NCBI GenBank assembly: GCA_964430505.1
Contig: CAYSGH010000036.1
Location: 1 to 38,742, forward strand
Direction: 5' to 3'
Source of the DNA: UBA6176 sp032119375
Lineage (GTDB): Bacteria > Verrucomicrobiota > Verrucomicrobiia > Limisphaerales > UBA9464
Length of the DNA stretch: 38,742 nt
Shown here: piece by piece, positions 38,547 through 38,742 of the stretch
How the letters are laid out: the number at the start of each line of letters is the position of its first letter
Numbering within the stretch: position 1 is the stretch's first letter
Made by a program: the position numbers and the translations under genes
Notes under the pieces: model-generated
What the model was told of the DNA's origin: nothing
Seen by the model: only the letters and a program-made list of their open reading frames with translations
Database searches by the model: none

Positions 38547-38742
38547 CGCAAGCGCAGACTTCCCCCCCCCGCCGCCCATCGATATGCGCCGGAAGGTCCG
38601 TTACGGCGATGGGGCAAGACGAGGGGACCCTGCGCGCTTGTCGAGGGGGCGAGGCTGGGGATGGCGGAGTTCAACAAACCGGAGTTGTCAGCCTAGAAAC
38701 GGCAGTTGGGCAGTCTGTAGGCCGCGTGCCCTCACGCGGCGA
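38547..38742. other. Right-edge intergenic region with repeats
   Basis: No gene is seen. It contains the second AACCGGAGTTGT element (38677-38688) and the inverted copy of the hairpin repeat (38721-38740), and should include the promoter of the His-rich protein gene. I see no Zur- or Fur-like palindrome. Confidence 0.5.
38721..38740. repeat. Inverted copy of the 5078-5097 hairpin repeat
   Basis: GCCGCGTG-CCCT-CACGCGGC is the exact reverse complement of the element at 5078-5097, with a perfect 8-bp stem. Two copies about 33.6 kb apart in intergenic DNA suggest a dispersed REP-like family. Confidence 0.65.

Overview
This is a very GC-rich window (roughly 70% by eye) with one 100-N scaffold gap, so it comes from a draft or metagenome-assembled genome. 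Gene content points to the Verrucomicrobiota or a close PVC relative. The indicators are a Tat-exported Gfo/Idh/MocA oxidoreductase next to a PmoA/DUF6807-like protein, an H-X9-DG prepilin-like protein, exported PQQ-like beta-propeller and SGNH proteins, a BlaI/M56 pair with WD40 repeats, and a DUF4178/DUF350/aminopropyltransferase operon. Many neighbouring genes overlap by 4 bp (ATGA or GTGA), so translational coupling looks common. There is no phage, insertion sequence, CRISPR array, rRNA or tRNA that I can recognise.

Layout. 1-551: end of pyruvate phosphate dikinase, followed by a strong terminator-like hairpin. 900-4696: a secreted subtilase with two Fn3 domains, convergent with a PQQ-like propeller and PTP-like phosphatase pair. 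5139-8757 (minus): PmoA-like protein, lipoprotein and Gfo/Idh/MocA oxidoreductase, all coupled by 4-bp overlaps, then riboflavin synthase. 8860-10931: a CLC antiporter resembling the fluoride-type CLC-F group, and a frameshifted prepilin-like gene. 11016-17823 (minus): SNF2 helicase, SWIM zinc-finger protein, anthranilate synthase component I (trpE) and an amino-acid permease. 18130-19167: an SGNH hydrolase between GC-rich simple repeats, then the N gap.

19454-22921: a BlaI-type repressor with an AT-rich promoter/operator, coupled to an unusual M56 peptidase that carries a secretin-like domain and a WD40 propeller. 22972-24441: a polytopic membrane protein of unknown function. 24571-25053: an ecotin-like protease inhibitor. 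25241-31332: a six-gene operon encoding a membrane-anchored double-DUF4178 zinc-ribbon protein, a 48-residue membrane protein, DUF350, a membrane-embedded aminopropyltransferase, a Tat-exported FAD amine-oxidase-like protein and S-adenosylmethionine decarboxylase. This is the best candidate for a poorly described system: it encodes the donor-making enzyme, the transferase and a possible oxidase for an aminopropylated product at the membrane.

31441-34277: housekeeping genes (class-I aminotransferase, TlyA-type rRNA methyltransferase, NAD kinase). 34629-38546 (minus): a probable metal-homeostasis cluster with a His-rich exported protein, a PepSY-type membrane protein, a MerC-like protein and a COG0523/CobW GTPase. 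A 395-bp non-coding stretch ahead of the PepSY gene is rich in hairpins and may hold a regulatory RNA. Short hairpin repeats recur in the intergenic regions, and one recurs in inverted orientation about 33.6 kb apart.
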